Positions 37,807 to 46,707 of a DNA stretch of 64,000 nucleotides are shown here, one piece after another (positions within the stretch are counted from its first letter, which is position 1; each line of letters starts with the position of its first letter). The notes under the pieces are model-generated. The model was not told the DNA's origin. It did no database searches and worked only from the letters and a program-made list of their open reading frames with translations. The stretch is from a virus, in IMG/VR virus record IMGVR_UViG_3300021197_001584, positions 1 to 64,000 of that record; one strand, written 5' to 3'. A program made the translations under genes and the position numbers.

Positions 37807-37823
37807 TAAAAGGAGTATATCAA
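37795..37823 (-). promoter_or_regulatory. Leftward sigma70-type promoter for the RuvC-like gene
   Basis: TTGATA (37818-37823), 17 bases ending ATGT, TATACT (37795-37800). Its start point would be within ~15 bases of the opposing promoter's start. Confidence 0.7.
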
Positions 37824-37828
37824 GTAAA

Positions 37829-38902
37829 TTATAGATCTATTTTCATTTTAAATAAATATTCTTTAGCTTCTGTTTTTCTTATTGGAGTAGCTAACTTACA
37901 TACACCTACTAGTCTTCTATGTTCATCATAGAGACAGATCTTAGATATGTACGTTTCTTTCTGAAAAGGAGGCTCCACATCAGTTTGTTCTGATGGAACT
38001 ACGTTCTTTACTTTGCGTCGTTTCTCGATGAACTCATAAGATGAAGTGTGATAGTGAACAAACGGATTTTCAGACTGTTGAAGGTAAGTTGGGTTGTTCG
38101 AGTGATTAAGCATGCCTTCAGGTGCTTTTGCTAAGATTGTCATGTTTTGAAACTGCGACACTCCTTGAAAGTCTAGAGCAAATGACACTTCTCCTGCAGC
38201 ATTCAAGTCTGCAAAATCTGTCCATGCATAGTTAGCCGCATTGATTGTGGCAACGGTGTCTGTATTGTTCAAGAGGATCACTCCTTCGTCATAGAGGATG
38301 TTCCCTACAATGTTTCCATCGTGAACTAGTTCTCCTCTCCGATTTGAATCTGTAGCTTCCACAGACAAGATTCCTTCGTCAAAAATCTTTAAACTTAAAG
38401 ATCCTTTCTTGATTGATGAACCATAAAAGATAGATGGAATGTTGATCATTGTCACATCCGATTGATAATTTGCATAGTCAAATGATTGAGACCAAAACGC
38501 ATAGTGATTTAGAGATGACCTAAGTGCTCTGAGTTTGGCAGATGGAGAAGTCATCGTTTCTCTCGAGATCGAAGCGGACATATTATAAGATCCGGTTATA
38601 ACCTCGCCATCGTAATTGAATTCCGTGTTCCATGATGTTTTCGAGATAGACTTGAAAGTCTGCTTGTGACCACCTTTTGTAATGAAGGGGTGGATGAGCT
38701 CGCTTGGATCTCGATTGACATTGTATTCAAATAGAGAAACATAGCCTTCAGGGACGCCAAGAATGTTGTCAGAGTAAGTTCCCGACACTGCTTGATGGTT
38801 GTTTAGATAAATGTTTCCATCGTGCACATAGAAGCTCTGCTGAGGGTTAGTCTCGATTGTGTTGACAAATACGTCATTGTCCTTTAGTTCAAAATAAGAC
38901 AT
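37829..38902 (-). CDS. Structural protein, paralogue of the following upstream gene
   Basis: A 357-residue beta-rich protein, the last gene of the late tail/baseplate block. It shares with 38916-39986 the elements N-H/Y-S-x-N-P-T-Y, a Y-I-S/T-x-I/V-x-L-Y-D/N-x-x-x-x-L/E-L segment and the final K-M/R-I/A-x-x-D-L/Y strand, so the two are duplicates that have diverged. Repeated family members of this kind are found in structural blocks of large marine phages. Exact role (baseplate, tail tip or fibre connector) unknown. A GAGGGCTC-type site precedes the ATG. Confidence 0.6.
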   Translation of the reverse strand: MSYFELKDNDVFVNTIETNPQQSFYVHDGNIYLNNHQAVSGTYSDNILGVPEGYVSLFEYNVNRDPSELIHPFITKGGHKQTFKSISKTSWNTEFNYDGEVITGSYNMSASISRETMTSPSAKLRALRSSLNHYAFWSQSFDYANYQSDVTMINIPSIFYGSSIKKGSLSLKIFDEGILSVEATDSNRRGELVHDGNIVGNILYDEGVILLNNTDTVATINAANYAWTDFADLNAAGEVSFALDFQGVSQFQNMTILAKAPEGMLNHSNNPTYLQQSENPFVHYHTSSYEFIEKRRKVKNVVPSEQTDVEPPFQKETYISKICLYDEHRRLVGVCKLATPIRKTEAKEYLFKMKIDL

Positions 38903-38915
38903 GAGCCCTCCGAAA

Positions 38916-39986
38916 TTAGTAGTCGAGACGAGCGCGGATTGTAAATTCTGTGCTTGGTGATTTCTTCAATGCTTCCGATAGTTTAGCTGTTGCCAACAAT
39001 TCGTTACGGTCATTATAGAGACCAACGGTTGTGATGTAAGCAACTGGCTCATCTGTTGATTGTGTCTTGACTCGAACTCTCGAGTCCTCTGTGTAAGTTG
39101 GGTTCGATGAATAGTTGAACTCGTTATGATTAACACGACAGAAGTAAACAGTTGAGTTCAATTCGGTTGTGTTGTTGAATTGGATGTTTTCGATTCTGTG
39201 AAGCAATCCGTTTCCACAATTATCAATCGAAGTATCGGCAAGGGCATCATCCAAGTCAACACCGCCATAGAAATCAGTTGGAGCAGATGTTAACAAACTA
39301 CTGAAAACAGAACCAGTTAAAACAACAATCCCTGCTTGGTAAAAAATTAATCCACATTTAGATGCTTGAGTGCCCAAGGGAGTTCCATTGGCATAAAGAA
39401 TACCGTAATCCCCAGCTGGTGAGTTTACTCGATATTCTGTAGATGCACTGGTGTCAGTAATTGTCACAAGGTCTGTGCTTGGAAATTGACCACCTGCTAC
39501 GTAAGTTGCAACGTCAACTGTCATTGAAAATGTCTCTTTCTTGATTTCGTCTTTTACAAGAAGTCGAGAAAAGGGAAGAACAAAAACTTCCTTCATTTTA
39601 TCAGTTGTGCTTCCATATAGGTCTCCGTCTTCATCGAACAATTGAACAGAACCGGTAAGGTCGTAACCCATTAAGAGTTGCGCCATTTGGCCATAGATAT
39701 TGTTCTTTTTAGATTGCATTCCATTGGTGCTAATGCTTAGAGCACTCTGAGAAGAGATTCCACATGTGACATCGAAGATGTGGTTTGCCGAGGAACTTAG
39801 GTAATTGTAATCGTAAACTGTCTGAAACATTCCATGTGGATAACTTTTTAAATTTGTTGGGACTACTGGGTTCACGTTGGTGTTGACATATGACCCAGAA
39901 ATAATTGATCCAGTCAAGGGGATTGCCTCATGAAGGAGTGTTCGAGTGCTTACAGCATCATTTTCGTTTAGTGGTTTGAAAGTCAT
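38916..39986 (-). CDS. Structural protein, paralogue of 37829-38902
   Basis: A 356-residue beta-rich protein. The N-terminal part reads TFKPLNENDAVSTRTLLHEA, a central segment has S-L/V-Q-L-F-D-E-D-G-D-L-Y-G-S, and the C-terminus (residues 280-356) holds the paralogue-defining N-Y-S-S-N-P-T-Y, ITTVGLYNDRNELLATAKLS and TIRARLDY. Such proteins form repeated layers in tail/baseplate assemblies, which is an inference here. It follows the 39997 gene by ten bases and precedes its paralogue by 13. Confidence 0.6.
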   Translation of the reverse strand: MTFKPLNENDAVSTRTLLHEAIPLTGSIISGSYVNTNVNPVVPTNLKSYPHGMFQTVYDYNYLSSSANHIFDVTCGISSQSALSISTNGMQSKKNNIYGQMAQLLMGYDLTGSVQLFDEDGDLYGSTTDKMKEVFVLPFSRLLVKDEIKKETFSMTVDVATYVAGGQFPSTDLVTITDTSASTEYRVNSPAGDYGILYANGTPLGTQASKCGLIFYQAGIVVLTGSVFSSLLTSAPTDFYGGVDLDDALADTSIDNCGNGLLHRIENIQFNNTTELNSTVYFCRVNHNEFNYSSNPTYTEDSRVRVKTQSTDEPVAYITTVGLYNDRNELLATAKLSEALKKSPSTEFTIRARLDY

Positions 39987-39996
39987 TTTAGTTTCC

Positions 39997-40953
39997 TTAT
40001 GCTAATCTTACGTATCTTACTGGGACGTCAATCATCACACCTGTTTTGACACCAGTCAATCGAATGTTTGAATCGATGAATAAGCAGTTGTTAGATGGGC
40101 TTGAGCCAGCGTCGGCTAAAGTTGTTGTTCCGCCAAGTTGTTCAAATAGGAACGAACTGGTGTTCAAATCCATTGAGGATTGGATGCGAAATTCAATTCG
40201 AGTGCCGCGTGGCCCACGAATAACTTCTTTAGGGTCCTTGGTGTCGACAGTTATTTCTGAGACAAAAGTATCTCCGAGGTCGACGGTGTAGTAGGCAATG
40301 TTATCGTCATCAATGTAATCGAATGCTGCGAGAGTTCCTTGAGTGTCAACCAGTTTTCCTAGCCGGTTATCAATTTGAAGAATGTAGCTAGTTTCTTTAA
40401 GATCATCATCTAAACGACGTTTTGGAGAGATCTCCGTTGTATCTAAACCTTGATCTACTTTTATCGATGTTCCACCAATTGTTTCTCCAAGCATGAAGCC
40501 TTGTCGAACACTACCATCAGCTGTCACAGCGACTCCAGTGTCTGTACTTCCACCGTTTCCATCTTCTGTTGATGCGTCAACTGCTACAATGAAAGGTCCA
40601 TCGATTGTTCCATCGCCGTCAAGATCAACTCGCTTGTTCATCTGCAAAGACTCATTGAGTCTCAAGGTTGGGAGAAACAACAGTTCAAGATTGGTGTAGG
40701 TTTGCAATCTTGTCTTCATCGAAGAAGAGTTGTTCGTAAAAGCCTCTAAAATTGGAGTTTGCAAGATCTCAAGATCGTAGTAGGCGCTACCATTTACGTG
40801 CAATTTGTTGTAAAGAGAATAGTCGATCTCTTCATCTCCGAGAGCAAATTTTGTAATTTGAAATGATCCGTCACCTTTTGCTAAAAGCATTCGACCATGA
40901 TCGGTGAGAACAACGTCTAAGATGATGTCACCACTGTTATCTAAAAAACCCAT
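39997..40953 (-). CDS. Structural protein of the MGFLDNS/LTDHGR family
   Basis: A 318-residue protein. Residues 1-45 (MGFLDNSGDIILDVVLTDHG, then R-x-L-L-A-K-G-x-G-x-F-x-I-T-K-F-A-L-G-D-E-E-I-D-Y) are a start I recall from virion proteins of marine T4-type phages. The same pattern, D-V-L-x-I-x-L-T-x-x-G-R-x-L-L-x-x-G and a D-D/E-x-I-x-Y, opens the gene at 45736-46707, so this is a shared N-terminal module. The rest is beta-rich, with the C-terminus ending in VPVRYVRLA. Probable baseplate or tail component. Promoter-like motif upstream at 40980. Confidence 0.6.
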   Translation of the reverse strand: MGFLDNSGDIILDVVLTDHGRMLLAKGDGSFQITKFALGDEEIDYSLYNKLHVNGSAYYDLEILQTPILEAFTNNSSSMKTRLQTYTNLELLFLPTLRLNESLQMNKRVDLDGDGTIDGPFIVAVDASTEDGNGGSTDTGVAVTADGSVRQGFMLGETIGGTSIKVDQGLDTTEISPKRRLDDDLKETSYILQIDNRLGKLVDTQGTLAAFDYIDDDNIAYYTVDLGDTFVSEITVDTKDPKEVIRGPRGTRIEFRIQSSMDLNTSSFLFEQLGGTTTLADAGSSPSNNCLFIDSNIRLTGVKTGVMIDVPVRYVRLA

Positions 40954-40979
40954 TGTGTTTTCTCCTAATATTTCTTCCC

Positions 40980-40987
40980 TAAATAGC
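40980..40987 (-). promoter_or_regulatory. Late motif, one mismatch (GCTATTTA)
   Basis: Minus-strand AGCTATTTAGG, 26 bases ahead of the ATG at 40953, behind the 40995-42977 gene. Confidence 0.35.
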
Positions 40988-40994
40988 TCTCTTT

Positions 40995-42977
40995 TTAGAA
41001 TTCTTCTTTAGTTTTGTTTTTTGTCAGCTCAAAATTGATGTTTAGATCTATGATCTTTCCTGAAGTCTTAGATCGAACGCGAAGTTTAATTTTACGCCCC
41101 CATACGGACTCTTTTTGAATGCCCAACTTAAGTTCGTCGAGCTTTCCCTTTATCGATGCATTGTCAGATAGGTTGTTTTGTTCTTCCAAAAACAGCATTT
41201 GCTCTACTGCTGGTTTTATTTGCATAATAGATTTGAAATTAGTTCTCGGCTGACTTATAATTCTTTCCGGAAACTCATAAGTGTCAAGCATCACTTTTGC
41301 ATCGTCTGCATCCACAACCAATCTTGTTTTGAAAATAGAAGTAGGATTTGAGACTAGTCCTTTCTCGTTGACTTGTCGAAACATATAGTAATAGTCTTCG
41401 TTGCTATCGACCATATCGCGAAAGATCGCATCAGTTGATCGGTAAGGCATTCTTACTTCCCCAAGCTTTGCGCTTGAAAAGTCTGCGATAGACTTTGGAG
41501 GATAAGATAGTCTGAAGACTTCATAGAGACCTGAATCAACTTCTGTGTGAAACTTGAATTTACCATCTTTCATTGAAAAGAATCGCTCCATCAATTGCCG
41601 TTGGTCGCTATCGTTCGCTGTTATCTCAACAAAGTCGGACTTAATGCTGTTCTTTGTCGGAGACAAGTAAATCTGAATCTCACTATTTGAGTTGTTCTCG
41701 GTTTTGAATGTGACCTGCGGGTGCACTGGTGGTGGTTGGATAATCGACTTTGAAACCGTGAATAATTCGAATGGCACAACCATTATGCTCGGCCTATTTA
41801 TGACTTCAGCAGTTGCGTAAGTTATGTCATCTTCTTTATAATAGCGAACATTCCTATAAGAATAAGAGTTCCCTATGATCATATAATGAGCTTTGACCCT
41901 ATAAAGGTAAGTTGCACCATATTTTACTTGAGTGTCACTAAACGCAGTTGCTAATGCACCAGCAGGTGCATAAATGTTTTGAAGTTTTGCTGAGTCAAGT
42001 TCGAACTCATTGAACTTTTCAAATGAATAACAAAGAGCTTCTTTGTGACATTCGATGTTGTTTAAAATGTCAGAAAAGCCTCTGAAGCCTGTTTTCGTGA
42101 CACCCTTAATGTAGCCCTTGAAGAGGTGTTTGCGTAGGTCAAGACTCATTTTTGAGGCCTTAGCGTCTTGATTTAGACCATAGAAGTTGTCTAAATCAAC
42201 ATTGATGTCAGAATCGAAAAATGATGTAATGTCATATCCCATAACCTCCGCTTCTTCTCTTACGATTCTACCATCTTGAATGTTGAATTGTAAAGCTGTT
42301 TTATCAGATTGTAAATAATCATTTAATACTTCATCGTAGATTGAGATCTTCTGGAGAAACTTTGAAATGTCCCCTCTTACTCCATCGTTGATACCTATGT
42401 GCACCTTATAGGGAGCGGACTTGGAAAATTTGTCTTGAGATCCTTGAGGAACAACAAAGTTCTTCATTTGATCTCCTCTCGAGAATGTGCTTAGCCTAGA
42501 GTTTTTGCGCTTCTTAAAGTTCAAGATCTCGTCTTGTGTACATTCGTCCAAAAAGGAGTTGAGATTATGCTCGGGGATGCTGACTTGTAGGTCATCGTAA
42601 TCCTGCGAGACATAGTTGAATTGCGCGTCTATTGAGTACGTTGGGGTTGCTTGTGTTATGTTTCCTTGATCTATTGAGTTTAAGTCGACCATTTTTACGA
42701 CCGAGGTAACGTGATTGCTGGTAGTTCGACCGCTACTGAGTGCTGAAGCGATTGTAGATCTTTTCCCATCAACAGCAGTGACTTTGATTTTTGCTATTTC
42801 ATAAATGTTTTCGTCGTCTTCAATCATTTCACTAGACAGCATGTGGATTTTGACTTTCATGTCTTTTGAGTTTTCAATCTTGCTATCGTTGTTGCCTGAT
42901 TGTGTTACGACTTTCGCTTTTCCGAATGCTTGCAATAGTGGGTCGATTCTGAAATCTGCAATCTTAAGTTTCGCCAT
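40995..42977 (-). CDS. Structural protein of the late block, unknown function
   Basis: A 660-residue protein with no family I can name. Residues 1-45 are KLKIADFRIDPLLQAFGKAK followed by a polar stretch. The middle contains a helical segment (EVLNDYLQSDKTALQFNIQD) and long beta segments with Y-R-V-K-A-H-Y-M-I-I-G; fibronectin-type features are possible near residues 340-420. The C-terminus is basic and strand-rich (KIKLRVRSKTSGKIIDLNIN). It is two bases from the 42980 gene and is probably a large tail or baseplate part. Confidence 0.55.
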   Translation of the reverse strand: MAKLKIADFRIDPLLQAFGKAKVVTQSGNNDSKIENSKDMKVKIHMLSSEMIEDDENIYEIAKIKVTAVDGKRSTIASALSSGRTTSNHVTSVVKMVDLNSIDQGNITQATPTYSIDAQFNYVSQDYDDLQVSIPEHNLNSFLDECTQDEILNFKKRKNSRLSTFSRGDQMKNFVVPQGSQDKFSKSAPYKVHIGINDGVRGDISKFLQKISIYDEVLNDYLQSDKTALQFNIQDGRIVREEAEVMGYDITSFFDSDINVDLDNFYGLNQDAKASKMSLDLRKHLFKGYIKGVTKTGFRGFSDILNNIECHKEALCYSFEKFNEFELDSAKLQNIYAPAGALATAFSDTQVKYGATYLYRVKAHYMIIGNSYSYRNVRYYKEDDITYATAEVINRPSIMVVPFELFTVSKSIIQPPPVHPQVTFKTENNSNSEIQIYLSPTKNSIKSDFVEITANDSDQRQLMERFFSMKDGKFKFHTEVDSGLYEVFRLSYPPKSIADFSSAKLGEVRMPYRSTDAIFRDMVDSNEDYYYMFRQVNEKGLVSNPTSIFKTRLVVDADDAKVMLDTYEFPERIISQPRTNFKSIMQIKPAVEQMLFLEEQNNLSDNASIKGKLDELKLGIQKESVWGRKIKLRVRSKTSGKIIDLNINFELTKNKTKEEF

Positions 42978-42979
42978 GG

Positions 42980-45736
42980 TTAGCTCCTTGGTTGTTTTAC
43001 GATGTTACCAGCTGTGTAGGCCACTTCTGATACTTCAGGTAGATTTTCTACAGCGTCAGGAATTATAGTTGGGTCAGTAGCATTGACACTACTTCCTTTG
43101 ACGATAAATGTCGAGTTTAGAACTGGCATCTTAAACTCTGCTGCTGGAACAACACCTGTTGCTGCGTCTTCTACATAAGACATTTTGCACAAAATCTCTG
43201 CTCTTTCGTCAAGAAGCTCGCTCGTCAACTCAACCCAAATTGGTTTGGACATGATTGATTCGCCATTACTGTTCTTTTCGTAGCCATGAAGTGCTTCGAT
43301 CTTTTGGTTTGCGTGGAAAATCATCTCTGTTGCAACTTTTGTGTCAACTTCTTTTAAGATATCGGATTCGGCTTCGTGGATGTTGTTATTTGCAGCTCTC
43401 GATCTTGAATTAAACAAGGCCTTTGTTGCAAGTGGTAGTTTGCGCAACCTCTCAGGGCTGTAGTGTTTCGACGACTTTAGTTTCTCATAAAAAGATCCTT
43501 TCTCGGTTAAATCGAATTGCTTTTTGCTTCTTTTTACTGAAACTTCGTTTGCAATAGAGAAACGCAACAGAGCTTGTTTCGTGTCTTTTGCATTAATCGA
43601 TCGATCTGTTTTTGTTTCAATGTTTACGAATTCAGAGTTGTCTCCGAGATATTCTGACGACTCGCGATAGTCATCCCTCTTTTTGCTGATTTGATTGATT
43701 TTTAAAGCAATGGGTCTAAAGTTGAATTTGAAGCGACTCTTTTTGAATCTCGACTTTCTCATTGTTTTGCGTTTGCTTGTCGTCTTAGCTTTCATTGGCT
43801 TTCGGTTCAAACGAGGCATTGACCGAGATGAAACTTTACGTTCAGTTTTCTTGTGTTTTGATTCGATGAATTTAATTGAAATACGATCAGTATCAATGTT
43901 AGAGATTGTTTTGGTCGACATTGGCTGTCCTTGAAAATGGAATGCCAATGGTGCGAGGAACATCATCTTGGTAGCCCCAAGATCCCTGAGTGCTTCGGAA
44001 TCATTGTCGTCAATCATGAAAGTGTCATCAGATGAGACAGCCTTTGATGTATCGAAGAATCTTTCAATCTCTTGATCGGCTCTCGCTTCCATCTCTTCTC
44101 TTTCGAGAATTAGAATTTCTTTATTGTCAGTTTTACCAAGAACATCGTAAGATGATTCTACATTGCTGAACTGGACAAGCTCTTCGAATGTCTTTGAGAT
44201 GTTAATGATGTTGGGTGGATAACTGTAAGATGGGTTTCCTTTATTGAACTTCAACTCTTTCGGCGAAACACCGAAACGAAGTGAAAGAAGGTTGTAGAGT
44301 TTTTGATAATCGTCAATAAATCTAAGACCATAGTTGCGTTTATAATTTGACAAATTGAAAGATGATTGTTTCGCTTCTTTCATTTCCATCAAATCTAATT
44401 GATCAATATCTTTAATCATTCCAATGTACTTGTAGTAGTCTCCAACATAGGCTGTCAGAACGTCAGGAATGACCGCTGAAGGTCTTAATGAGTCTAAGGA
44501 GTCATTGTAGTTATTCGGAGAGTTGAGGCGTCTTACAACGTCTTTGAGGCCGTTTAGGTTTGTCTTCACATTCAAGAGAAAACTCTCGATCAATTCTTGA
44601 GTCTTGTCAATAAATGTCATTTTGACTTCATAAACAAACTCTCCACGGTCTCCCTCGTTTTTTCCGGAATCAGTAAAGCTATAAGTTTTGATAAAGTCAT
44701 CGTTTGCGACCTGCAATTCTTTCAAGTCAGCCATTGAGGCAACCATTTCTTTCGGCAACACGTCCTCTTTTGCGAACATGGGTGTTCCGAGATAATTTGT
44801 TTGTCGACGAAATCGAACTTGCCTTCTGTAAATCTCAACAGAGTTGATGACCATTGCATTTGCAACATCAAGAAACAGAGCGTCATCGAGTCCATAGATT
44901 TGCATTCCAAACTTTGTCTTTGACAAAACAAGATTCTTCATATCAATCGAGAAAACACCGAACAGATCGGCTTCTGAATTCAAAGAATAGTGAACATCAG
45001 AGATTATAGGTAAATCTTGGAACATCAAAGATGATCGGTTTGCCAAAGTTTTTGCTCTAAAGTCCACAATCTTTGAGTTCTTGACTCGCTCTCGAGTAAG
45101 TTCTAGACTGCCTTCACTAGGTTGGGGACCAGAGTACCAGTCGCTGTCGATTTGATGGACAGGTCCAGACCAAACTTCACGGTCTGATTTTCTAAATAAA
45201 TTAGAGGTTTTTGGAATCACACCGCCTTCCATTACAATTTCAGAGACAACAGGGCCCATGTAATGCGATAGGAGGCCCGTGAGCTTGATGTGAAGGTAGT
45301 TTGACAACTCTTTGTGGTCAATGTAGGTGTAAGCAAACAAAGCCAGCTCAGAGGCATCCTTGGGCTTCACAATGGATGCTTTTAATTTAAAGTGTTTATC
45401 GTCGATATCCTCAGATTTGTGAAGGTCGCCATATCCATAGACATGAAGCATGCTTCGATTATCCCAATTTGAGGACATCTTTAGTTTTGTTGGGTGAAGA
45501 TTCTCACCAATTGTCAACTCATCTCTCATTTCAGGGTTCGATGTTGAAATCAATGCAATCTTCATGAAGCCGGATAAGAGAGGATCGTTCGACCAAATGA
45601 AGTTTGACTCGTCAAGTTCGTCGAGAGCAATCAAGTGAGAAACAACTCGAAACGATTTTTCATCGTGATCTTCGAGAGTTATCTTTTCAAAATAAACATT
45701 CGGCAATTTGCCAAGTCCAACATTCTCAATAGCCAT
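42980..45736 (-). CDS. Large structural protein, unknown function
   Basis: A 918-residue protein. Residues 1-120 are beta-rich (MAIENVGLGKLPNVYFEKIT, ALDELDESNFIWSNDPLLS). Residues 250-560 mix helices and strands. Residues about 650-690 are a very basic Arg/Lys/Ser-rich patch (SRSMPRLNRKPMKAK) in an otherwise acidic protein, and the C-terminal part is helical. Members of this kind recur in tail blocks of marine phages, but I know no assigned role. I start it at 45736, where TAATG couples it to the upstream stop behind GGAG. Confidence 0.58.
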   Translation of the reverse strand: MAIENVGLGKLPNVYFEKITLEDHDEKSFRVVSHLIALDELDESNFIWSNDPLLSGFMKIALISTSNPEMRDELTIGENLHPTKLKMSSNWDNRSMLHVYGYGDLHKSEDIDDKHFKLKASIVKPKDASELALFAYTYIDHKELSNYLHIKLTGLLSHYMGPVVSEIVMEGGVIPKTSNLFRKSDREVWSGPVHQIDSDWYSGPQPSEGSLELTRERVKNSKIVDFRAKTLANRSSLMFQDLPIISDVHYSLNSEADLFGVFSIDMKNLVLSKTKFGMQIYGLDDALFLDVANAMVINSVEIYRRQVRFRRQTNYLGTPMFAKEDVLPKEMVASMADLKELQVANDDFIKTYSFTDSGKNEGDRGEFVYEVKMTFIDKTQELIESFLLNVKTNLNGLKDVVRRLNSPNNYNDSLDSLRPSAVIPDVLTAYVGDYYKYIGMIKDIDQLDLMEMKEAKQSSFNLSNYKRNYGLRFIDDYQKLYNLLSLRFGVSPKELKFNKGNPSYSYPPNIINISKTFEELVQFSNVESSYDVLGKTDNKEILILEREEMEARADQEIERFFDTSKAVSSDDTFMIDDNDSEALRDLGATKMMFLAPLAFHFQGQPMSTKTISNIDTDRISIKFIESKHKKTERKVSSRSMPRLNRKPMKAKTTSKRKTMRKSRFKKSRFKFNFRPIALKINQISKKRDDYRESSEYLGDNSEFVNIETKTDRSINAKDTKQALLRFSIANEVSVKRSKKQFDLTEKGSFYEKLKSSKHYSPERLRKLPLATKALFNSRSRAANNNIHEAESDILKEVDTKVATEMIFHANQKIEALHGYEKNSNGESIMSKPIWVELTSELLDERAEILCKMSYVEDAATGVVPAAEFKMPVLNSTFIVKGSSVNATDPTIIPDAVENLPEVSEVAYTAGNIVKQPRS

Positions 45737-46707
45737 TAGCACTTCTCCACATCGGTGACACGAGTTCGATAGATATCGAAGTCATCACCTTGTTCATCTG
45801 GACACTCAACTTCAATGTCGAGAAGAATGTCTTCTTTCTTAAGTCTCGCAATTCCTTTACATAGATCAGAATCTGGAATGTCATCGTCAAAAAAGATCGA
45901 TAACCAATATTCTAGATAGCTCTTATCTATATCGATGAATGAATCTTCATCATTATTATCTACCAACATGTCGTTGACGATGTTTTTCGTACGAGGAGTC
46001 ATTTTTAATGGGATTAGCTTTTCTTCGTCTTCAAAGATGAAGGCTTCGATCTCGAGACCTTCTTTGAATGTGAAGCCGTTCTTTTCGATGATTCGAGTGA
46101 TTATTTGATCATCCATTACTTCAAGATAGGTTCCATCATCGAATACTCGAGAGGCTGGAACTGATGGAGAAATCGCTTGACCTCGAACAGGTGAGTCATC
46201 TCTAATGTTGCGAACTTGCATTGTGTATTCTACTGTCATGTTGACTTGTGGAATCTGTCGGAGATAAGACCCTGATGCTTCATAAGTTGACTCAACCTCA
46301 AGTCGCTCTTCGTCTATGTTGTAATCAATCTCTCCGAGAATAGCTGTTAGGTGCCACGAGGATGCCTCTCTCTCTGTTCCATCACTTGTCCCAAGGGGCT
46401 CGGTTAGGTAATTGAGTTGCACATGAGAGAATGGCCGTGAGGAGTTGTCACCTTGTTCGAAGTTTGAGATTAGATTCTCTGGAGATGTTAGATCTCTCTG
46501 AGGTCTTAATCGGGGAGTCTCGTTGAGAATGCGATTTTTGATCCCATCTTGAGTTTCGGTTCCGCCAATAGCGGAGATGTCATAGACGATGTCGTCGTCA
46601 AAGAAGGCGTAATACTTTGGCATCAACTTCCCATTGGACAACAAGGAGCGTCCATAAGGTGTTAATTCGATTTTGAGAACGTCTTGTTTTTTGTCAAAGA
46701 ATGTCAT
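45736..46707 (-). CDS. Structural protein of the FFDKK/LTPYGR family
   Basis: A 323-residue acidic protein. Residues 1-45 (MTFFDKKQDVLKIELTPYGR, then S-L-L-S-N-G and YYAFFDDDIVYD) match the N-terminal module also seen in 39997-40953. The rest is beta-rich with acidic tracts (EDEEKLIPLKM, DNNDEDSFIDID). I recall the same start in virion proteins of marine phages, where its role is not assigned. Four-base ATGA overlap with the 46704 gene and one-base TAATG overlap with the 42980 gene. Confidence 0.62.
   Translation of the reverse strand: MTFFDKKQDVLKIELTPYGRSLLSNGKLMPKYYAFFDDDIVYDISAIGGTETQDGIKNRILNETPRLRPQRDLTSPENLISNFEQGDNSSRPFSHVQLNYLTEPLGTSDGTEREASSWHLTAILGEIDYNIDEERLEVESTYEASGSYLRQIPQVNMTVEYTMQVRNIRDDSPVRGQAISPSVPASRVFDDGTYLEVMDDQIITRIIEKNGFTFKEGLEIEAFIFEDEEKLIPLKMTPRTKNIVNDMLVDNNDEDSFIDIDKSYLEYWLSIFFDDDIPDSDLCKGIARLKKEDILLDIEVECPDEQGDDFDIYRTRVTDVEKC

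Noticed and set aside
37808-37840. AAAGGAG on the plus strand after the rightward promoter, as a ribosome site of a hidden small gene
   Set aside because: No start codon with an open frame of useful length follows; it is part of the leftward promoter's spacer.
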